DNA of 45,222 bases from Acidimicrobiia bacterium (GTDB lineage: Bacteria; Actinomycetota; Acidimicrobiia; Acidimicrobiales; Poriferisodalaceae): contig DUBN01000003.1 in assembly GCA_012960315.1 (NCBI GenBank), positions 1 to 45,222 on the forward strand. Reading direction: 5' to 3'. This document shows positions 8,755 through 18,511 of this stretch, piece by piece; the stretch's first letter is position 1; each line of letters opens with the position of its first letter. The position numbers were made by a program, and so were the translations under genes. The notes below the pieces were generated by a model, which was given only the letters and a program-made list of their open reading frames with translations, did no database searches and was not told the origin of the DNA.

Positions 8755-9984
8755 TCAGTTACTCGGCTGTTCCTCTTGCTCTTGGCTACTTTGGTTATCT
8801 TGCACTACTTCCGATGAGGCCTCTTCATTTCCTGTTTGCTCACTATCTGGACCTACATCACTATCCCCAACGGCCGTTTCTTCGGCCGCTGTAACCCAAT
8901 CGTCGGCAGACATCGCCTCGCTGCCATCGGCGGGTACCCAAGTTTGGTCACCCGTCTCTGGATCGGTTACCCACTCCCCTTCGGCCCAATCTCCATCGGC
9001 ATATGCGGTTTCCTCTTCGAGGATCTGAGTTTCACTCTTGATGTCAATTCGCCAGCCAGTTAATCGAGCAGCAAGACGCGCGTTTTGTCCTTCACGTCCA
9101 ATAGCTAGAGATAACTGATGATCTGGCACCACTACTTCTGCAACACCTTCAACTTCGTGGAAGCGAACCTCACGGACCTTCGCAGGCGACAATGCCTTAG
9201 CTACGAAGTCGTGCTGGTCTTCTGAGAAGGGAACGATGTCGATTTTCTCTCCGCGTAACTCGTTGACGACCTGTCGAACTCGTGCGCCGCGAGATCCTAC
9301 ACAGGCCCCGACTGGGTCAATATTGGTGTCGTTTGACCAAACAGCGATCTTTGTCCGGTGGCCTGGCTCACGCGCACATGCCTTCATCTCGACTATGCCG
9401 TCGCTAATCTCGGGGACCTCAAGTTTGAAAAGTTCACGAATCAGTCCGGGATGTGTCCTCGAAACGACGATCTGTGGGCCCTTGGCGGTTTTTCTCACCT
9501 CGACGATGTAGGCCTTAAGCCGGCTATTAGGCTCTGGCCTTTCGTAAGGCACCTGTTCCGATTGCGGGAGTAATGCCTCGACTCGACCTAGATCGAGAAG
9601 CGTGTACCTTGAGTCCGTCTGCTGGATGATGCCTGTCACGATGTCACCCTCGCGGCCTGCGTACTCATCGTATTTCATGTCCCGTTCGACCTCGCGAATT
9701 CGCTGGGTCAACACCTGACGAGCGGTCTGAGCGGCAATCCTCCCAAAATTTTCTGGAGTGTCATCCCATTCTTGGACGACGTTGCCCTCTTCATCAATTT
9801 CCTGGGCAATAACTGAAATATTAAACGTCTCGTCTATAACGACGTATGCGTCATCTGCAGCGTCGGGAGTTCGTTTGTATGCGGACTCAAGCCCATTTGC
9901 GACCGCTTCAAGTAGTACCTCTGTACTCATGCCCTTTTCGGCAGCCAGAGCTTGAAGAGCTTCCATCATGTCTGGGGTAGTCAT
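8755..9984 (-). CDS. nusA: Transcription termination/antitermination factor NusA
   Basis: NusA binds RNA polymerase and nascent RNA and modulates pausing, termination and antitermination. The 409-residue product has the N-terminal polymerase-binding domain (1-105), an S1 domain (about 111-178), KH1 (about 205-260, GSRG at 230-233) and KH2 (about 275-325, IGREGQNARLA). The last 80 or so residues are acidic and rich in Gln/Ser/Glu, with a distinctive Trp-containing patch (GEWVTDPETGDQTWVPADG). The E. coli C-terminal AR repeats are absent, as is normal outside Proteobacteria. The ATG overlaps the rimP stop by four bases, so the two are probably translationally coupled. Confidence 0.98.
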   Translation of the reverse strand: MTTPDMMEALQALAAEKGMSTEVLLEAVANGLESAYKRTPDAADDAYVVIDETFNISVIAQEIDEEGNVVQEWDDTPENFGRIAAQTARQVLTQRIREVERDMKYDEYAGREGDIVTGIIQQTDSRYTLLDLGRVEALLPQSEQVPYERPEPNSRLKAYIVEVRKTAKGPQIVVSRTHPGLIRELFKLEVPEISDGIVEMKACAREPGHRTKIAVWSNDTNIDPVGACVGSRGARVRQVVNELRGEKIDIVPFSEDQHDFVAKALSPAKVREVRFHEVEGVAEVVVPDHQLSLAIGREGQNARLAARLTGWRIDIKSETQILEEETAYADGDWAEGEWVTDPETGDQTWVPADGSEAMSADDWVTAAEETAVGDSDVGPDSEQTGNEEASSEVVQDNQSSQEQEEQPSN

Positions 9985-10514
9985 TTGTGACTTCCTCCCT
10001 CGTGCTTGGTTTTGGGTTCTTTTTTTCCTGATGGCGACCCGGGTTTAGGGGTGGGTTCCCATTCAAAAACGGTGCGAGCTTTCTCAATTTCGTCAATAGG
10101 AATGCTCACAAGTCCAGATTCAGAATCTTCGATGGTCAGAAGCCCGTCGTCCGCTGAAATTAAGGTGCCTCCTATGCGACGCCGACCGTTCATTCCTGGG
10201 GTAGTCCGAATGCTGACAATTTCTCCGATTGCGCCAATGAAGTGGCCAACGTGATGGAGACGGCGTTCAACTCCAGGTGTGGAGACCTCCAAGGTGTAGC
10301 GGCCAGGAATCGGGTCATGTTCATCGAGAACCACGGCGACGGTCCGACTTAGCAACGACAGTTCATCAACACCTAGGGCATTCTCGCTTTGCACAAGTAC
10401 AGCGAGGGTTCCACCGTTGTGTCGAATGTCATAAAGGTGATGTCCCGACGCTTCGATTACTGGCTCTATGAGTGAAAAAATGGGCTCGAGGTGTTGCTGA
10501 GAATTTGAGCTCAT
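9981..10514 (-). CDS. rimP: Ribosome maturation factor RimP
   Basis: RimP assists 30S maturation. The 177-residue product shows family features: LEPIFSLIEPVIEASGHHLYDI near the start, DELSLLSRTVAVVLDEHDPIPGRYTLEVSTPGVERRL (residues about 49-85, with the conserved YxLEVSSPG-type strand), and a C-terminal SH3-like half with GTLISADDGLLTI. The last 25 residues are basic and Pro/Lys-rich. The ATG has a strong GGAGGT site. It is the first gene of the rimP-nusA-infB-rbfA-truB-ribF unit and follows an intrinsic terminator. Confidence 0.95.
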   Translation of the reverse strand: MSSNSQQHLEPIFSLIEPVIEASGHHLYDIRHNGGTLAVLVQSENALGVDELSLLSRTVAVVLDEHDPIPGRYTLEVSTPGVERRLHHVGHFIGAIGEIVSIRTTPGMNGRRRIGGTLISADDGLLTIEDSESGLVSIPIDEIEKARTVFEWEPTPKPGSPSGKKEPKTKHEGGSHK

Positions 10515-10569
10515 CAGACCTCCATTCAGCGCTATGTAGGAGTTGCAAAATATTTATGGCGAAGAAAAA

Positions 10570-10592
10570 GGACGTGGGCGAAGCCCACGTCC
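10570..10592 (-). terminator. Intrinsic terminator between ispG and rimP
   Basis: A perfect 10-bp stem (GGACGTGGGC / GCCCACGTCC) with a 3-base loop is followed on the minus strand by TTTTTCTTC. This is the clearest Rho-independent terminator in the window. It ends transcription coming from ispG and separates the cdsA-dxr-rseP-ispG unit from the rimP-nusA-infB unit. The rimP promoter should then lie in the 55 bases before its ATG, but I cannot pick one confidently. Confidence 0.88.
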
Positions 10593-10678
10593 AGCAAAAA
10601 TCCCGCTGACCTGTCAACGCAATCGTACCAGCACCTTTGCCCTTCCCAACCTAGGTCGAGTGTCGGTGCGGAGGGGGC

Positions 10679-11875
10679 TCAGCGTTTTCTAATCATCTCG
10701 ACAACTTGTTCGGCATGGTTGACATCTTCACCTTGAAGTTCAATCAACGCAGCCCTATCCGCTTCTGCTTCAGCCTCCGCTGAATGATCCGCTGCTGCCA
10801 ACGCTCCCTCTACACCATCAGACATGATTATTTGAGCCCATTCCAGAAGGGCATCAACCATTTCGTCTTCGGGCACAACCTTTACAACCTGCCCTTTAAC
10901 AAAAAGATGGCCCCGTTTACGACCAGCAGCTATGCCTAAATCTGCCCCCTTGGCCTCACCAGGACCATTGACAACACACCCCATTACGGCGACCTGTATT
11001 GGCAAACTAAGTTCAGACAGGACTTCTTGCGCCTTTGATGCAACTGCGATGACGTCGACTTCTGCTCTGCCACAAGATGGGCACGCTATGAGATCAAGTG
11101 CGCTTCGTTCACGTAGGCCAAGAGCTTCTAGTAGCTGACGGCCGGCGCGTGCCTCTTCGACGGGGTCGGCAGTGAGGCTGTACCGAATGGTGTCGCCTAT
11201 GCCCTCGTTGAGCAGAGTCGCGATACCAGCAGTGGCTTTCAATATGCCACCTGGGGGTGGACCAGCTTCAGTCACTCCAAGGTGCAGTGGAAAATCGACT
11301 GCATCAGCTAATAGGCGGTAGGCGTCAACCATTAATCGAACATCACTGGCCTTGACTGAAATTTTTACATCGTCAAATCCGACTTCTTCGAAGTATCCAA
11401 GTTCGCGTTTAGCTGATTCGACGAGAGCTGTAGCAGTGAGACCGTGCTTTTGTTCGATATCAGGATCCAGCGACCCAGCGTTGACCCCTATCCGGATTGG
11501 CACTTGACGATCCCGAGCTTCGGAGGCGATTACTTTGATGTGCTCGGCTTTGCGAATATTGCCCGGGTTCAGACGCAGACAGGCTACGCCTGCGTCAAGC
11601 GCTGCCAGAGCTAGCCGGTGCTGAAAGTGGACGTCTGCCACCAAAGGAACCGGGGAACGGGGCACGATTCGCGCAAGACCTTCGGCAGCCTCAAGCTCGT
11701 TGCAAGTGCATCGAACTATTTCAGCTCCGGCAGCGGCCAGCGCATAAATTTGCTCAAGTGTCGCGTCAACGTTGGCGGTCTTAGTCGTCGTCATCGACTG
11801 AACACTGATGGGAGCGCCTGCCCCCACAGGCACGCCTCCAACATCAACTTGGCGGGTCACACGACGTTCAAACAT
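10679..11875 (-). CDS. ispG: 4-hydroxy-3-methylbut-2-enyl diphosphate synthase (flavodoxin/ferredoxin)
   Basis: IspG is the [4Fe-4S] enzyme that converts methylerythritol cyclodiphosphate to HMBPP, the penultimate MEP-pathway step. In the 398-residue product the TIM barrel starts near residue 1 (VPVGAGAPISVQSMTTT), with RLNPGNI at 101-107. The iron-sulphur half has CPSCGR (Cys265 and Cys268) and MGCVVNGPGEAKGADLG (Cys300, Glu307), matching the three Cys and one Glu cluster ligands. After the normal end there is an Ala/Glu-rich tail of about 40 residues. The neighbours dxr and rseP give the common dxr-rseP-ispG order. A terminator follows. Confidence 0.97.
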   Translation of the reverse strand: MFERRVTRQVDVGGVPVGAGAPISVQSMTTTKTANVDATLEQIYALAAAGAEIVRCTCNELEAAEGLARIVPRSPVPLVADVHFQHRLALAALDAGVACLRLNPGNIRKAEHIKVIASEARDRQVPIRIGVNAGSLDPDIEQKHGLTATALVESAKRELGYFEEVGFDDVKISVKASDVRLMVDAYRLLADAVDFPLHLGVTEAGPPPGGILKATAGIATLLNEGIGDTIRYSLTADPVEEARAGRQLLEALGLRERSALDLIACPSCGRAEVDVIAVASKAQEVLSELSLPIQVAVMGCVVNGPGEAKGADLGIAAGRKRGHLFVKGQVVKVVPEDEMVDALLEWAQIIMSDGVEGALAAADHSAEAEAEADRAALIELQGEDVNHAEQVVEMIRKR

Positions 11876-11926
11876 CTTTAACAGTCTGTCATCTCAGCCA
11901 CATAATCCTACTCAACCGTCCCGCGC

Positions 11927-13159
11927 TCAAAAGCCAAGGGGGTTAGCTAGATCCAAGTACACGGCTCCTAAACCAAAGAAGGCCAGCAAGGCCACTACCG
12001 CGTAGGTAAAGGGAAGCAGTCGGGTTGTGTCAATCAAGTGACGGCGTCCACTGCTCCCCTCGCGAATCCGCTCGTAAGTAGCGATCGCGACGTGGCCACC
12101 ATCGAGGGGCAACAACGGAAGGAGGTTAAAGACACCAATGAAGACGTTAAAGGCGACAAAAAGTTGCATTCGTTCGGAACCGCTTAGCTGATCGCTCGCT
12201 CCGATTTGAACGGCTCCAACTATCGACACGGGTCGCGTCTCAAGATTGTCGTTTGCCGTTGGGTCGTTCGGCGGCGAAAAGATTCGATCTACAACTTCGC
12301 CAAAATTTGTCACAATCACCCAAATTCCGCGAATCGATTGACCGACCATGGTGCTGAATTCCGAGAAAGTCTTTCCCACGGCGGCAGCAGGGCCCGACTT
12401 AGTCAACAGGATCGCCTGCCGCCCTCCGATACCCAGCAGCCCGCCGCCTTCAGGACTTGTATCCAACACTGTTTCGGTTGACAAGGTTCTGCCGTCTCGC
12501 AAGATTTGGAGTTCAACTTTTTCCCCTGGGCGATTGCGGATGGCCTCCACCAGGTCAACCCATTCAACCGTCGATTCATTATCGACGTACACGATACGGT
12601 CACCCGGTTCTATGCCAGCTCTCGCGGCGGCACTTCGTTCTCCATCGATTCCTTGATTAACGACAGTTCCTACTTCCCAACTTCCTTCTTCGATAACCGG
12701 CTCACCCATGAAGCAAAAGAGGACGAACAGACCTATCACCGCCATGAGGAAGTGCATTAGGGAGCCAGCTGAAGCAACGAGAAGACGTCGCGGATAGGTC
12801 TGTTGTCTGTAAGTACGAGGTTCATCCGCAGGTGGGACTTCATCCAGGTTGGTCATGCCGACGACTTTGACGTAGGCCCCAGCGATGATCGGCCTGATAC
12901 CGAATTCGGTCTCTCCTCGGCGAAAGCTGAACAAACGCGGGCCAAACCCCAAGAAGAACTCTGTGGCTTTCATCCCAGTAATCCGGGCTGTAACGAAGTG
13001 TCCGAGCTCATGGACAAAGACGACAAATGCGATAACCATGGCGACGGCGAGCATCGCTTTCGATACCCATCCGAGCAGGATTAGCGATCCAGCTATTCCG
13101 ACGCCTCCCGCCAAAGCGCGAGTTCGAGGACCGAGGTTCGAGGCAGCAGAATCAGACAC
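11927..13159 (-). CDS. rseP: Site-2 intramembrane zinc metalloprotease, RseP family
   Basis: This is an M50 protease of the cytoplasmic membrane that cuts transmembrane anti-sigma factors or other membrane proteins. Numbered from the chosen start, a first membrane segment carries the zinc motif HELGH (about 50-54). A PDZ-like domain follows (about 160-235, AGIEPGDRIVYVD). NLLPLLPLDGGH (about 345-356) supplies the third zinc ligand in the LDGG motif. The open frame extends to GTG 13198, but there is no ribosome binding site there. GTG 13159 has a GGGGG run upstream and overlaps the dxr stop by 8 bases, so I prefer it. The partner substrate is unknown. Confidence 0.93.
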   Translation of the reverse strand: MSDSAASNLGPRTRALAGGVGIAGSLILLGWVSKAMLAVAMVIAFVVFVHELGHFVTARITGMKATEFFLGFGPRLFSFRRGETEFGIRPIIAGAYVKVVGMTNLDEVPPADEPRTYRQQTYPRRLLVASAGSLMHFLMAVIGLFVLFCFMGEPVIEEGSWEVGTVVNQGIDGERSAAARAGIEPGDRIVYVDNESTVEWVDLVEAIRNRPGEKVELQILRDGRTLSTETVLDTSPEGGGLLGIGGRQAILLTKSGPAAAVGKTFSEFSTMVGQSIRGIWVIVTNFGEVVDRIFSPPNDPTANDNLETRPVSIVGAVQIGASDQLSGSERMQLFVAFNVFIGVFNLLPLLPLDGGHVAIATYERIREGSSGRRHLIDTTRLLPFTYAVVALLAFFGLGAVYLDLANPLGF

Positions 13160-14321
13160 CAGAACCCCCGTGGGTGCTTTTCGACTGAACGCACTCACGT
13201 CCGCGCCGGTCCGCTCGCACTATGGCGTCGACCGAATCGGCGGTTGCGCCGTCATGAAGTTCCAGTGCCCTTTCGATTGACGGCGCTATTTCTGACCATG
13301 AGATCGTTCCACTCAGGAACGCTTCAACCGCTGCTTCGTTGGCTCCGTTCATCCACGCGGGGGCTGTACCTCCGATTCGGCCAGCCTCATACGCCAGGTC
13401 AAGGCATCTGAAGGTTTCTCGGTCAGGCGGTTCGAAGTGAAGCGACTTGGTCTCGCTCCAATCGATGGCACCAAATGGGGTTCGAATTCGATCCGGGTAT
13501 GCGAGCGCGTAGCCAATCGGCAATCTCATATCGGGTTCGGATAATTGGGCGATCGTTGCGCCGTCGGTAAAGGTGGCCATTGAATGAACAATGGACTCGG
13601 GGTGCACCACAACTTCTATTTTTGCGTAGGGAACGTCGAAAAGCTCATGAGCTTCTATTACTTCCAGACCTTTGTTCATGAGCGTCGACGAATCGACCGT
13701 GATTTTGGGTCCCATGGACCAAGTCGGATGTTCGAGGGCCTGCTCAACGGTGACCTCTTTCAGATCGGCCGAATTACGACCTCTGAACGGTCCGCCGCTC
13801 GCTGTGAGTAGCAACTTTTCCAGATGACGTGGGGCGTCAACGTCGTTGTCTGCCCTGAGGCACTGATGTAACGCGCAGTGCTCACTGTCTACGGGAATCA
13901 ATTCAGCACCTGGCACCAAACGCAGCGGTCGTACCAAAGGACCTGCAGCAATCAGGCTTTCCTTATTCGCCAAAGCAAGACGTCTACCTGAACTCAGTGC
14001 AGCGAGCGTCACTCCCAGGCCAGCAAACCCAACCACCCCGTTGACAATCACGTCGGCGCGAGTTGCTAGTTCTTCGAAGCCAGCCTCACCAACCAGGACC
14101 TCTATACCGGCAGGCACTCCAGCCTTAAGTCGGTTAGCTAAGCCTGATTCACCAATTGCTACGGCATCAGGTCGAAACTCCTTTGCCTGTTCGATGAGTT
14201 GGTCAACCGATGACCAGGCCGCTAAAGCCGTGATGTCGAAACGATCGGGTTCGGCCCGAACAACGTCAGCGGTCTGGGAACCAATTGATCCTGTAGCTCC
14301 TAGAACCGCGACAGTAGTCAC
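13152..14321 (-). CDS. dxr: 1-deoxy-D-xylulose 5-phosphate reductoisomerase
   Basis: Dxr makes methylerythritol phosphate from DXP with NADPH in the MEP isoprenoid pathway. The 389-residue product begins with the Rossmann loop GATGSIGSQT (8-17). ANKESL (118-123), VDSEH (Asp145 and Glu147 as metal ligands), LLTASGGPFRG (171-181) and ITVDSSTLMNKGLEVIEAHELF (about 205-226, containing the last metal-binding Glu) all match. The C-terminus ends in a short Gly/Ser tail that overlaps the next gene. It lies 11 bases after cdsA and in front of rseP and ispG, so two MEP enzymes share one transcription unit. Confidence 0.98.
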   Translation of the reverse strand: MTTVAVLGATGSIGSQTADVVRAEPDRFDITALAAWSSVDQLIEQAKEFRPDAVAIGESGLANRLKAGVPAGIEVLVGEAGFEELATRADVIVNGVVGFAGLGVTLAALSSGRRLALANKESLIAAGPLVRPLRLVPGAELIPVDSEHCALHQCLRADNDVDAPRHLEKLLLTASGGPFRGRNSADLKEVTVEQALEHPTWSMGPKITVDSSTLMNKGLEVIEAHELFDVPYAKIEVVVHPESIVHSMATFTDGATIAQLSEPDMRLPIGYALAYPDRIRTPFGAIDWSETKSLHFEPPDRETFRCLDLAYEAGRIGGTAPAWMNGANEAAVEAFLSGTISWSEIAPSIERALELHDGATADSVDAIVRADRRGRECVQSKSTHGGSGV

Positions 14322-14332
14322 TCAGTTACCTT

Positions 14333-16348
14333 TCAACCCAGAACTAAGTCAGCAACGAAGAACGTCGTCGGCAGTACAAACAACAAGGCATCGAAGCGAT
14401 CAAATACACCACCGTGACCAGGAAGAAGAGTTCCCATGTCTTTAACTCCCATATCTCGTTTAATCATTGATTGGGCCAGATCCCCGATGGGAGCGATGAC
14501 TGCAATTGCCAACCCGAGCCATAGACAATCCATCATCGATTGTGACCACGGATGAATTCCGGGAAAACGATTCAAAACCAGAGTGGTGACAACTACCGAC
14601 AGCATCATGCCGCCAAGTAACCCTTCGTAGGTCTTGTTTGGACTGACTCGAGGGGCGAGTTTGGACTGCCCGGTGGTACTGCCGATGACGTAGCCACCAA
14701 CGTCGTATGCCACGGTCCCAATCACGGCACCAATAAGAATCGCGTCTCCATTCGGTTGGGCGAGAATCAAAGCTGCGAACGAACCGAGACCACCGACCCA
14801 GCCAACACCGAGGAAGGTCACTGCGAGGTTCGCTGTCACATGTTCGGAGTCGACGTCGAAGAGGAACCAACACATTCCAGCCAACACCGTTAGGCCTAAT
14901 ACAACCGGGTAGGCCTCATACCCTCTGTGGTAAGCGCCAAGAGATAAGCCTACGACTGCTGCAATTCCGACCAGCGTGGCGGGGCGGTATCCAAGGTTCT
15001 GAGCCGACGTGAAGAACTCGGCGGCTGCAAATCCGAGAGCCAAGAGCACCAGGCAAAGCACCGCCCATGGGCCGACTTTGAGTAATCCAAAAAAAGCTGC
15101 CCCTAAAGCCAACCCGACTGCAATGGCCACCGGAAGGTTGCGGCCTCCCGATCGACTTGGCGAACCCGTTCCCTCAGTTTTACTGCCGCTATGTGTGACC
15201 ACTCGTTCGTCATCAGTCACTTTGTTTGGCTCCTCATAGTCTCGCCGACCTTCTCGCCAATGTGGTGCTGGCCCACCGAAATGAGTCAATTCATCACCTT
15301 CTTCTTCGAGGTTGTCGGGGTTGTCTTCTTTATCGGTGTTGGCCTCACCGTCAACGAACGGGGTACGAGCCATTGCACGCTGACTCGGCGGAGTGTCGAA
15401 AAGCTCGATTACGCGAGGCTGCTGCCGGGAGTCATCTGATGGCGTTTCCTCTTCACCTGTTCTAACAGTGTGGTCGAAGGAAACAAGTTCCGTCAGACTG
15501 TCCGACTCAGTCGTCTCATCATCGCTCGGTTCATCTTCGTCATCGGCTAGAAGCAATTCAGCGGTGGGTTCATCTGTAAAGAAATCGTTATCGCCGCTAG
15601 GGCTTTCACCGTCCGAAATATCAGGGGGGTCCGGGTCGCCTTCAGGTTTGGATATATCGTCCGATATGGCTGGCGGGCTGTCATCTTCTTGGCCATCGTG
15701 TGTTGAAGTTGGGCTGGAGTCAGCTTCTAGAAGATCATCGCGTGTTGACGCGACCTCGCTCTCACCTCTGGCTTCTCCGACACCTTGATCCACCGTTCCG
15801 GTATCGAAATATGGCGTTTCATCTTCCGCGATACGACCGATAATCGGAGCGTTCTCGAATGCTGATGTGTCGAACGGATCATCGTCTTCGAAAAGCGGTT
15901 CATGGAATAGGTCGTCAGTCGAAAGTTCTGTTTGGGAGTATTCGTCCTCGTTCAACTCGGACACCGATTCCTTGAGCGCCACCATGCTGGGTCCTGCATC
16001 TTCTACATTTATCGGCCCGGTGTCGAATAGCTCCACGCCTTCCACAGGCACAATCGTCGGAATAGTGTCGGAGCGCAAGACATCTAGAAGTCCTGTGTCT
16101 GAAGTGTCAACTAAGTGCGGGTCATCGGGGAGTTGAGGGAAAAGTCTCGAACCGCGCTCAGACCCAGCGTCGACCTCGGGTGGGTCCGGGCGTTCTCCTC
16201 CGTCGGGTAGTTGCCCAGATCCAGGTTCCGACCAATGGGGTATCGGCATCTCATCGAAGTCAAAAGACAACACGGGTCCAGAATCGTTCTCGCCAGACAC
16301 CTCTTCAGGACGTCGGCGTTCAATATCGTCAGCGTCACCATCAGACAT
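14333..16348 (-). CDS. cdsA: Phosphatidate cytidylyltransferase with long acidic N-terminal extension
   Basis: CdsA makes CDP-diacylglycerol from phosphatidate and CTP in the membrane. The C-terminal 270 residues (about 404-671) are an ordinary CdsA: roughly eight membrane segments, SPNKTYEGLLGG, and the full family signature from Ser627 to Asp653 (SMIKR...KDMG...PGHGGVFDRFD). The N-terminal 400 residues are very acidic and Ser/Pro-rich, without predicted fold, and carry four FDT motifs (Phe at about 108, 159, 181, 317) and two PHW motifs (about 37-39 and 362-364). The open frame starts at TTG 16372, but ATG 16348 has AGGAG five bases upstream and is preferred, giving 671 residues. The extension's function is unknown. 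Confidence 0.93.
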   Translation of the reverse strand: MSDGDADDIERRRPEEVSGENDSGPVLSFDFDEMPIPHWSEPGSGQLPDGGERPDPPEVDAGSERGSRLFPQLPDDPHLVDTSDTGLLDVLRSDTIPTIVPVEGVELFDTGPINVEDAGPSMVALKESVSELNEDEYSQTELSTDDLFHEPLFEDDDPFDTSAFENAPIIGRIAEDETPYFDTGTVDQGVGEARGESEVASTRDDLLEADSSPTSTHDGQEDDSPPAISDDISKPEGDPDPPDISDGESPSGDNDFFTDEPTAELLLADDEDEPSDDETTESDSLTELVSFDHTVRTGEEETPSDDSRQQPRVIELFDTPPSQRAMARTPFVDGEANTDKEDNPDNLEEEGDELTHFGGPAPHWREGRRDYEEPNKVTDDERVVTHSGSKTEGTGSPSRSGGRNLPVAIAVGLALGAAFFGLLKVGPWAVLCLVLLALGFAAAEFFTSAQNLGYRPATLVGIAAVVGLSLGAYHRGYEAYPVVLGLTVLAGMCWFLFDVDSEHVTANLAVTFLGVGWVGGLGSFAALILAQPNGDAILIGAVIGTVAYDVGGYVIGSTTGQSKLAPRVSPNKTYEGLLGGMMLSVVVTTLVLNRFPGIHPWSQSMMDCLWLGLAIAVIAPIGDLAQSMIKRDMGVKDMGTLLPGHGGVFDRFDALLFVLPTTFFVADLVLG

Positions 16349-16368
16349 ATCGACTCCTGACTTCTGAC

Positions 16369-16935
16369 TCAAACCTCAAGCAGCTCTTGCTCCTTGGCGC
16401 TGAGCGCGCGATCAATTTCGTCGACTGCGTTCTGGGTGAAACGGTCGAGTTCTTTGCTAAACCGTTCTTTGTCGTCAGACGATATTTCTTTATCTTTTTC
16501 GAGTGCATCTAAGTCCTGGCGGGCCGATCGCCGAAGGTTGCGGACGGCGACTCGACCATCTTCAGCCATCTGCTTGACCACTCGTACCAGATCTCGTCGC
16601 CGTTCTTCGGTCAAAGGCGGAAAAACTAGGCGCAGCACCTCACCATCGTTGCTCGGGTTAATACCCAAGTCCGATTCCATCAGAGCCTTCGATATTCCCT
16701 CCATAGAGCCTCGATCAAAAGGCTGGACCACTAGTACGCGAGCTTCTGGAACGGAGAAGCTCGCCAACTGCTGAAGAGGCACGCCAGCACCGTAGTAGTC
16801 AACTTTCAACTTTTCGACGAGCGCTGGTGTAGCTCGACCTGTGCGAACAGTCGCATAATCAGTTTGTGCGTGTTCTACTGCCCGTTGCATGCGTTCTTGG
16901 GCATCATCACATATCTCTTGGGCGAACTCGCTCAC
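16369..16935 (-). CDS. frr: Ribosome recycling factor
   Basis: RRF splits post-termination ribosomes together with EF-G. The 188-residue length is normal. The hallmark [19 protein letters not shown] (about 32-50), [23 protein letters not shown] and [29 protein letters not shown] are all present. The start is GTG at 16935, overlapping the pyrH stop by four bases (GTGA), as expected for coupled pyrH-frr. cdsA follows. Confidence 0.97.
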   Translation of the reverse strand: MSEFAQEICDDAQERMQRAVEHAQTDYATVRTGRATPALVEKLKVDYYGAGVPLQQLASFSVPEARVLVVQPFDRGSMEGISKALMESDLGINPSNDGEVLRLVFPPLTEERRRDLVRVVKQMAEDGRVAVRNLRRSARQDLDALEKDKEISSDDKERFSKELDRFTQNAVDEIDRALSAKEQELLEV

Positions 16936-17678
16936 CTGACCAGCGTACCGATTGCGGCGCCACCCAGGATGGACTCAAAATTGCCGCGCGCCATCAGGTC
17001 AAAAACGACGATCGGCATTTCATTGTCCTTACACACTGCGATTGCCGCGCTGTCCATGACTGCTAACTCCTGGGAGAGAACATCGAGGAAAGAGACCTCT
17101 TCGAGCAGCGTGGCTGCTGGATCGATTTTTGGATCAGCGGTGTAAACGCCGTCGACCCCGGAGTGAGTGCCCTTAAGAACTACATCAGCGTCGATCTCTG
17201 CAGCACGAAGCGCTGCAGCGGTGTCGGTGGTGAAATATGGGTTTCCGGTTCCAGCTGCAAAAATCACAACTCGTCCCTTTTCAAGATGCCGCACGGCCCT
17301 GCGTCGGATATACGGCTCCGCTATTTGCGCCATACCGATCGCGGTCATAACACGTGTGGGGACTTCTGCTCTTTCAAGTGCGTCCTGCAGAGCTAGGGCG
17401 TTGATCACTGTGGCGAGCATGCCCATATGGTCAGATTGCGCTCGGTCCATGCCTCCATCCGAGCCGGACATACCTCTCCAGATATTCCCTCCACCCACCA
17501 CGACGGCGATGTCTACGTCATGGTGTTCACGAACGGCTGAAATCTCCAAAGCCAAGCCTCGAAGAATCTCACCGCTGATGTTGTCCGCGGAAGGGTCGGC
17601 GAGCGCTTCACCTGAAAGCTTAAGAACGACTCGTTTCCAGGGGCTTTCACCCTCCCAGCGTTGAGCCCGCTCCAACAC
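16932..17678 (-). CDS. pyrH: UMP kinase
   Basis: PyrH phosphorylates UMP to UDP; it is a hexameric amino-acid-kinase-fold enzyme. The 248-residue product has [12 protein letters not shown] (15-26), GGGNIWRG (62-69), [17 protein letters not shown], and [17 protein letters not shown] with VYTADPK for the nucleotide site. The start is taken as GTG 17678, one base after the tsf stop; no good ribosome binding site is visible, so translation probably depends on coupling to tsf. The rpsB-tsf-pyrH-frr order is standard. Confidence 0.96.
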   Translation of the reverse strand: MLERAQRWEGESPWKRVVLKLSGEALADPSADNISGEILRGLALEISAVREHHDVDIAVVVGGGNIWRGMSGSDGGMDRAQSDHMGMLATVINALALQDALERAEVPTRVMTAIGMAQIAEPYIRRRAVRHLEKGRVVIFAAGTGNPYFTTDTAAALRAAEIDADVVLKGTHSGVDGVYTADPKIDPAATLLEEVSFLDVLSQELAVMDSAAIAVCKDNEMPIVVFDLMARGNFESILGGAAIGTLVR

Positions 17679-17679
17679 G

Positions 17680-18474
17680 TCAGTTGCCGATTTCCACCTG
17701 GGTGAATCGACTTATCGTCGCCGCACCCAGTAGCTCGGCCATGCCAAGCTTTTCGTCTTTGACAAATTTTTGTTCAAGAAGCGCTGTGTCTCTAAAGAAA
17801 CCCGACATTCGCCCGTCAACAATCTTTTCGATCGCCTGTTCCGGTTTGCCTTCGTTTCGAGTGATGTTTTCTAGGGTTTCGCGTTCAGCGGCGACAAGGT
17901 CGGCCGGAACATCTTCTCGAGTGAGGTATTTGGGTCTGCTACTTGCAATGTGGAGGGCCACGTCGTGGGCAACTTCTTGAGTGCCATTGTGAATCTCCAC
18001 AAGCACAGCGTTAACCCCTCTCCCGTTCTGTTGGTGGACATAAGCGTCAATCACGGATCCTTCAGTTGACACGTACCGAACTATTTGGCCGAGGCCAATA
18101 TTCTCTTTCAGAGTGATTTTCAGGTTCTCAAGGCCGGTGGACTCTTGAGAAACGGCGTCCTCTCCCTCTGCGAGCACTGAGGCAAGAAGTGATTCAGCTA
18201 GCTCCCTAAATTGATCAGATTTGGCCACGAAGTCGGTTTCACACTTCAGTTCCACAATTGCGGCAACTTCGCCTTCGACGCGAGCTACAACAATGCCTTC
18301 GCTGTTATCTCGGTCGGAACGACTCGCGCTTTTAGCGATGCCTTTTTCTCTTAGCCACTGTGCAGCGACTTCAGCATTTCCGTCGTTTTCAACGAGCGCC
18401 TTCTTAGCATCCATCATGCCGGCGCCAGTTGTTTGACGAAGAGCCTGAACGTCCTTGGCGGTGAAATCTGCCAT
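17680..18474 (-). CDS. tsf: Elongation factor Ts
   Basis: EF-Ts exchanges GDP for GTP on EF-Tu. The 264-residue product opens with the UBA-like domain [23 protein letters not shown] (5-27). The core has [12 protein letters not shown] (78-89), the EF-Tu contact motif, and the C-terminal coiled part includes [21 protein letters not shown]. It lies 37 bases after rpsB and one base before pyrH. Confidence 0.97.
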   Translation of the reverse strand: MADFTAKDVQALRQTTGAGMMDAKKALVENDGNAEVAAQWLREKGIAKSASRSDRDNSEGIVVARVEGEVAAIVELKCETDFVAKSDQFRELAESLLASVLAEGEDAVSQESTGLENLKITLKENIGLGQIVRYVSTEGSVIDAYVHQQNGRGVNAVLVEIHNGTQEVAHDVALHIASSRPKYLTREDVPADLVAAERETLENITRNEGKPEQAIEKIVDGRMSGFFRDTALLEQKFVKDEKLGMAELLGAATISRFTQVEIGN

Positions 18475-18511
18475 GGGGTCTGATGTACCTCTTTAGTTGA
18501 TTTGGAACGGG

